Source: DASSWB01 sp035705495
Lineage (GTDB): Bacteria; Bacteroidota; Bacteroidia; Flavobacteriales; Flavobacteriaceae
Direction of reading: 5' to 3'
DNA length: 64,000 nucleotides
Assembly: GCA_035705495.1 (NCBI GenBank)
Contig: DASSWB010000022.1
Span: 1 to 64,000, forward strand
A program made the translations under genes and the position numbers. Below, piece after piece: positions 61,820-64,000 of the stretch (the first letter of the stretch is position 1; the number at the start of each line of letters is the position of its first letter). The notes below the pieces were generated by a model. That model had not been told where the DNA came from and searched no databases. It saw only the letters and a program-made list of their open reading frames with translations.

Positions 61820-62230
61820 ATGCTGCAACGAATTCAGACAATATACCTTTTATTAACCGCAATTGTTAGTGGGGGATTAATCTTCGTTCTGGAACTTGGA
61901 CACAATTTTGATGGAAATCCGTTTTTTGCCTACGAGAATTCCTTGCTGTTATTGTTGTTCATGGCGAGTTCCTTGCTTGCGTTGATAAGTATTTTTATGT
62001 TCAGAAACAGAAAGCTTCAATTTGTTTTGGGGCGACTAAATATAGTATTAAACTTTGTTATACTAGGAGTTTTTGTTTATTGGTCACTAAGCTTGCCTGG
62101 AGAGAATGAAATCTCGGAGAAAGGTATTGGGATGCTTCTTCCTATCATTTCTATCGTTTTTCTGGTTTTGGCCAACAAAGCCATTAAGAAGGATGAAGAT
62201 CTCGTAAAATCTGCTGACCGGTTGCGATAA
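61820..62230 (+). CDS. DUF4293 family membrane protein
   Basis: 136 residues with four hydrophobic helices, starting MLQRIQTIYLLLTAIVSGGLIF, the DUF4293 N-terminal signature, then SLLLLLFMASSLLALISIFMFRNR, LQFVLGRLNIVLNFVILG, and GMLLPIISIVFLVLANKAIKKDE. A Bacteroidota-specific family of unknown function, often found next to rho. It is divergent from rho here, with its own promoter and terminator. Confidence 0.88.
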   Translation: MLQRIQTIYLLLTAIVSGGLIFVLELGHNFDGNPFFAYENSLLLLLFMASSLLALISIFMFRNRKLQFVLGRLNIVLNFVILGVFVYWSLSLPGENEISEKGIGMLLPIISIVFLVLANKAIKKDEDLVKSADRLR

Positions 62231-62258
62231 AACCTTATATCTTAGTAGTGTTAGTGCG

Positions 62259-62289
62259 TAAACCCGAAGTGAAAACTTCGGGTTTTTGC
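62259..62289 (+). terminator. Rho-independent terminator after the DUF4293 gene
   Basis: AACCCGAAGT (62261-62270) and ACTTCGGGTT (62275-62284) around a GAAA tetraloop, followed by TTT. Confidence 0.9.
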
Positions 62290-62310
62290 ATTTTAAAAAA
62301 TCGGCCGACT

Positions 62311-62787
62311 TTAAAAAAAATATAAACCGTGACTACCCGCAAGTGCCCCGATAATTGTGACAAGGCTCATCAGTAAAAGGATCCAATGTGCAAAATGCAT
62401 GAACCGGAAAGTCTTTTCAGGTTGTTCTGCCGCATATTTCCTGAATACCCTGTGGAGCACAAAAGGTTCCAGAATAAATAGAATCACCGTAAAAATAAAC
62501 CAGACTAGAGTCATGGCGTGAACCCACCAAAATTTAATGTCCAAATATCTGTCCCACGCCTGCATCCCATGAAGGAGGTAAAACCCGCTCATTCCGGTAA
62601 GCACTGTTGCAACTTTAGCGATATTGGCAAATTTACCTTCAATTTTTTCGAAAGTAGCAATTTTATTTTCTTTGTTGCTCAGCTTTTTCACGGCTGGAAT
62701 AATAACCATAGTTACCATGGCCACGCCGCCAATCCATACTATAACGCCCAATACGTGTATAATTCTTGCCCAAACCAAATACTCCAT
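62311..62787 (-). CDS. CopD-like (DUF420/CopD-family) four-helix membrane protein
   Basis: 158 residues with four hydrophobic helices. It starts MEYLVWARIIHVLGVIVWIGG, whose HxxG-WxGG pattern is shared with CopD and related haem or copper membrane proteins, and includes KFWWVHAMTLVWFIF with a further His-containing helix and FMHFAHWILLL. A haem or metal site made from these His residues is possible but unproven. Single gene in the interval between DUF4293 and the phosphoesterase gene. Confidence 0.72.
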   Translation of the reverse strand: MEYLVWARIIHVLGVIVWIGGVAMVTMVIIPAVKKLSNKENKIATFEKIEGKFANIAKVATVLTGMSGFYLLHGMQAWDRYLDIKFWWVHAMTLVWFIFTVILFILEPFVLHRVFRKYAAEQPEKTFRFMHFAHWILLLMSLVTIIGALAGSHGLYFF

Positions 62788-62830
62788 AATAGTTAATGTT
62801 AATCAATGGGATTTTTCGCTTTTAATAAAT

Positions 62831-63325
62831 TTATCTTTTTTCAAGTTCAATAATCTCCAGGTCTTTAATTTCCACTCCATCAATCTTAAACCGCAACATG
62901 GTCCTTACCTTATGAAAACCACTTTTGCCGGCAGCACCCGGATTCATGTGCAGTAATTTTAAGTTTTTGTCGTTCATCACTTTTAAAATATGTGAATGTC
63001 CGCAAATAAATAATTTTGGCGGGTTTCTTTTAATCTCTTCCCTTATTGCAGGCGAATATTTACCAGGATAACCGCCAATATGTGTAATCCAAACATCAAC
63101 TTTTTCACAAAAAAAACGATGGTTCAGCGGAAATTCCTTTCTTATTTCATGACTGTCTATATTTCCATAAACTGCACGCAAGGGTTTTATCTTTTTTAAA
63201 GCATCAGTAACCGATAAATCGCCAATATCGCCAGCATGCCATATTTCATCCGCTTCAGAAGCATAATGTAGAATGCGGTCATCAATATATCCGTGGGTAT
63301 CACTTAACAGCAGTATTTTTTTCAA
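62831..63325 (-). CDS. Metallophosphoesterase of the YfcE/MJ0936 family
   Basis: 164 residues. The calcineurin-like metal motifs are complete: LLSDTHGYID (D-x-H), EIWHAGDIGDL (GD), VYGNIDSHE (GN-H/D) and FICGHSHI (GHxH), with WITHIGGYPGKY (H) between. The family consists of small dinuclear-metal phosphodiesterases of broad specificity. Cytoplasmic; substrate unknown. It is divergent from truA and 43 bp upstream of the CopD-like gene in the same direction. Confidence 0.93.
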   Translation of the reverse strand: MKKILLLSDTHGYIDDRILHYASEADEIWHAGDIGDLSVTDALKKIKPLRAVYGNIDSHEIRKEFPLNHRFFCEKVDVWITHIGGYPGKYSPAIREEIKRNPPKLFICGHSHILKVMNDKNLKLLHMNPGAAGKSGFHKVRTMLRFKIDGVEIKDLEIIELEKR

Positions 63326-63401
63326 ACCAAAAAAGAATTTAAAATTGTAATTGAAATCATAATAAGGAAGGCATCTTTCCCCATTCTTGCTTATAATATT
63401 T

Positions 63402-63409
63402 TATCTTTG
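63402..63409 (+). promoter_or_regulatory. Putative -7 element for truA
   Basis: TATCTTTG matches TAnnTTTG and lies 26 bp before the TTG start at 63436. The -33 match is weak. Confidence 0.45.
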
Positions 63410-63435
63410 TCAGAATGTAAAAATATCAATTTAGT

Positions 63436-64000
63436 TTGAGATATTTTATTGAACTGGCTTATAACGGCACCTCATATCACGGATGGCAGAGACAGCCTCA
63501 ATCAATTTCTGTTCAACAGGTAATAGAGGAGGCATTGCATCGAATTTTAAAGGAAAAGATCGCAATCATGGGAGCGGGAAGAACGGATGCAGGTGTGCAT
63601 GCCATTCAAATTTTTGCACATTTTGATTTGGAGCGGGAGTTGGGAGACATGGATTTTATTTTCAGAATGAATTCATTATTACCAAAAGACATAGCAGTCC
63701 GGAGTTTTTTTAAAGTAAAAAACAATGCGCATGCCAGATTTGATGCATTACATAGAAGCTACGAATATCATATTGTTCAGGAAAAGAATCCGTTTGAAAT
63801 TGAAAGGTCTTATTTGCTCAAAAAGGACTTGGATTTATCAAAAATGAATGAAGCTTGCAAAATATTGCTCGGGACAAAAGATTTTAAATGTTTTTCAAAA
63901 TCGAGAACCGATGTCCGCACTTACATTTGTACAATTGAGCATGCTTTTTGGGAACGGAAAAATGAAAAGTTGATTTTTTACATAAAAGCAGATCGTTTTT
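63436..64000 (+). CDS. truA: tRNA pseudouridine synthase A, 5' part
   Basis: The gene runs off the right edge; 188 codons are visible. TTG at 63436-63438 is the likely start, reading MRYFIELAYNGTSYHGWQRQ. TruA makes pseudouridine at positions 38-40 of tRNA anticodon arms. The catalytic Asp is residue 51 in MGAGRTDAGVHA. HARFDALHRSYEYHI and DFKCFSKSRTDVRTYICTI are later family blocks. No in-frame ATG lies close before the conserved start, and a -7 box sits 26 bp upstream. Confidence 0.93.
   Translation, partial: MRYFIELAYNGTSYHGWQRQPQSISVQQVIEEALHRILKEKIAIMGAGRTDAGVHAIQIFAHFDLERELGDMDFIFRMNSLLPKDIAVRSFFKVKNNAHARFDALHRSYEYHIVQEKNPFEIERSYLLKKDLDLSKMNEACKILLGTKDFKCFSKSRTDVRTYICTIEHAFWERKNEKLIFYIKADRF

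Noticed and set aside
1..64000. Mobile elements, prophage, defence islands, secondary-metabolite clusters, replication origin.
   Set aside because: No transposase, integrase, phage structural, restriction, toxin-antitoxin, polyketide or NRPS genes and no DnaA-box cluster were seen.

Overview
This window looks like a chromosomal core segment of a low-GC member of the Bacteroidota, most likely a marine-type Flavobacteriaceae. The grounds are: a type IX secretion (gliding-type) C-terminal domain at the left edge; many promoters of the Bacteroidota form TTG/TTTG-N19-23-TAnnTTTG; SCSKDE-type lipoprotein signals; an archaeal/eukaryotic-style ProRS; Rho with a long disordered insertion; and families typical of the phylum (DUF1573, DUF4293, DUF6702, a FadL-like porin). 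I see no insertion sequence, prophage, CRISPR array, integrase or recognisable defence or biosynthetic cluster.

Layout. 0-6 kb: tail of a GC-rich secreted protein, kynurenine 3-monooxygenase (kmo), a K+/H+ antiporter, a nif3/zinc-ribbon-like pair and lpxK. 6-15 kb: TPR hybrid histidine kinase, gapA-lipA, a small Cys-rich membrane peptide/GT2/ECF sigma operon, an aminotransferase-murB pair and a DUF1573 protein. 15-26 kb: valS, then a long leftward operon rsfS-ftsH-LUD-cdsA-psd-ACBP-yoaK, then birA, pyrE and a NUDIX gene. 26-38 kb: M14 peptidase, PQQ-type sugar dehydrogenase, divergent ddl-coaD and PASTA-rluD, yaaA, pyruvate carboxylase and a lipoprotein. 38-48 kb: UDG-like protein, trpG/pabA, rhodanese, 3D-domain lipoprotein, subtilase, DUF1206, a GNAT-GNAT-L,D-transpeptidase operon, tRNA-Gly, and pepE-glsA. 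48-64 kb: DUF6702-M1 peptidase, tatA, O-methyltransferase, kynureninase (kynU), a FadL-like porin with a Tyr/Asn-rich lipoprotein, proS, two tRNA-Glu genes, rpsT, rho, DUF4293, a CopD-like protein, a phosphoesterase and the start of truA.

How the genes fit together. Several are housekeeping steps of envelope biogenesis (lpxK, murB, ddl, cdsA, psd, L,D-transpeptidase), translation (valS, proS, tRNAs, rpsT, rluD, truA, rsfS) and central metabolism (gapA, lipA, pyc, birA, pyrE, coaD). birA would biotinylate the pyc product. kmo and kynU are two steps of tryptophan/kynurenine breakdown lying about 51 kb apart. Genes are packed tightly: many neighbours overlap by 1-11 bp, and several convergent pairs share stop codons.

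I found no clear new multi-gene system. The best leads are the FadL/Tyr-rich lipoprotein pair, the lipid-homeostasis operon with an acyl-CoA-binding protein, the mirrored pyrE/NUDIX start region, the cysteine-free zinc-ribbon protein, and the lipid-anchored subtilase zymogen. All functions are read from sequence motifs; no database search was run.
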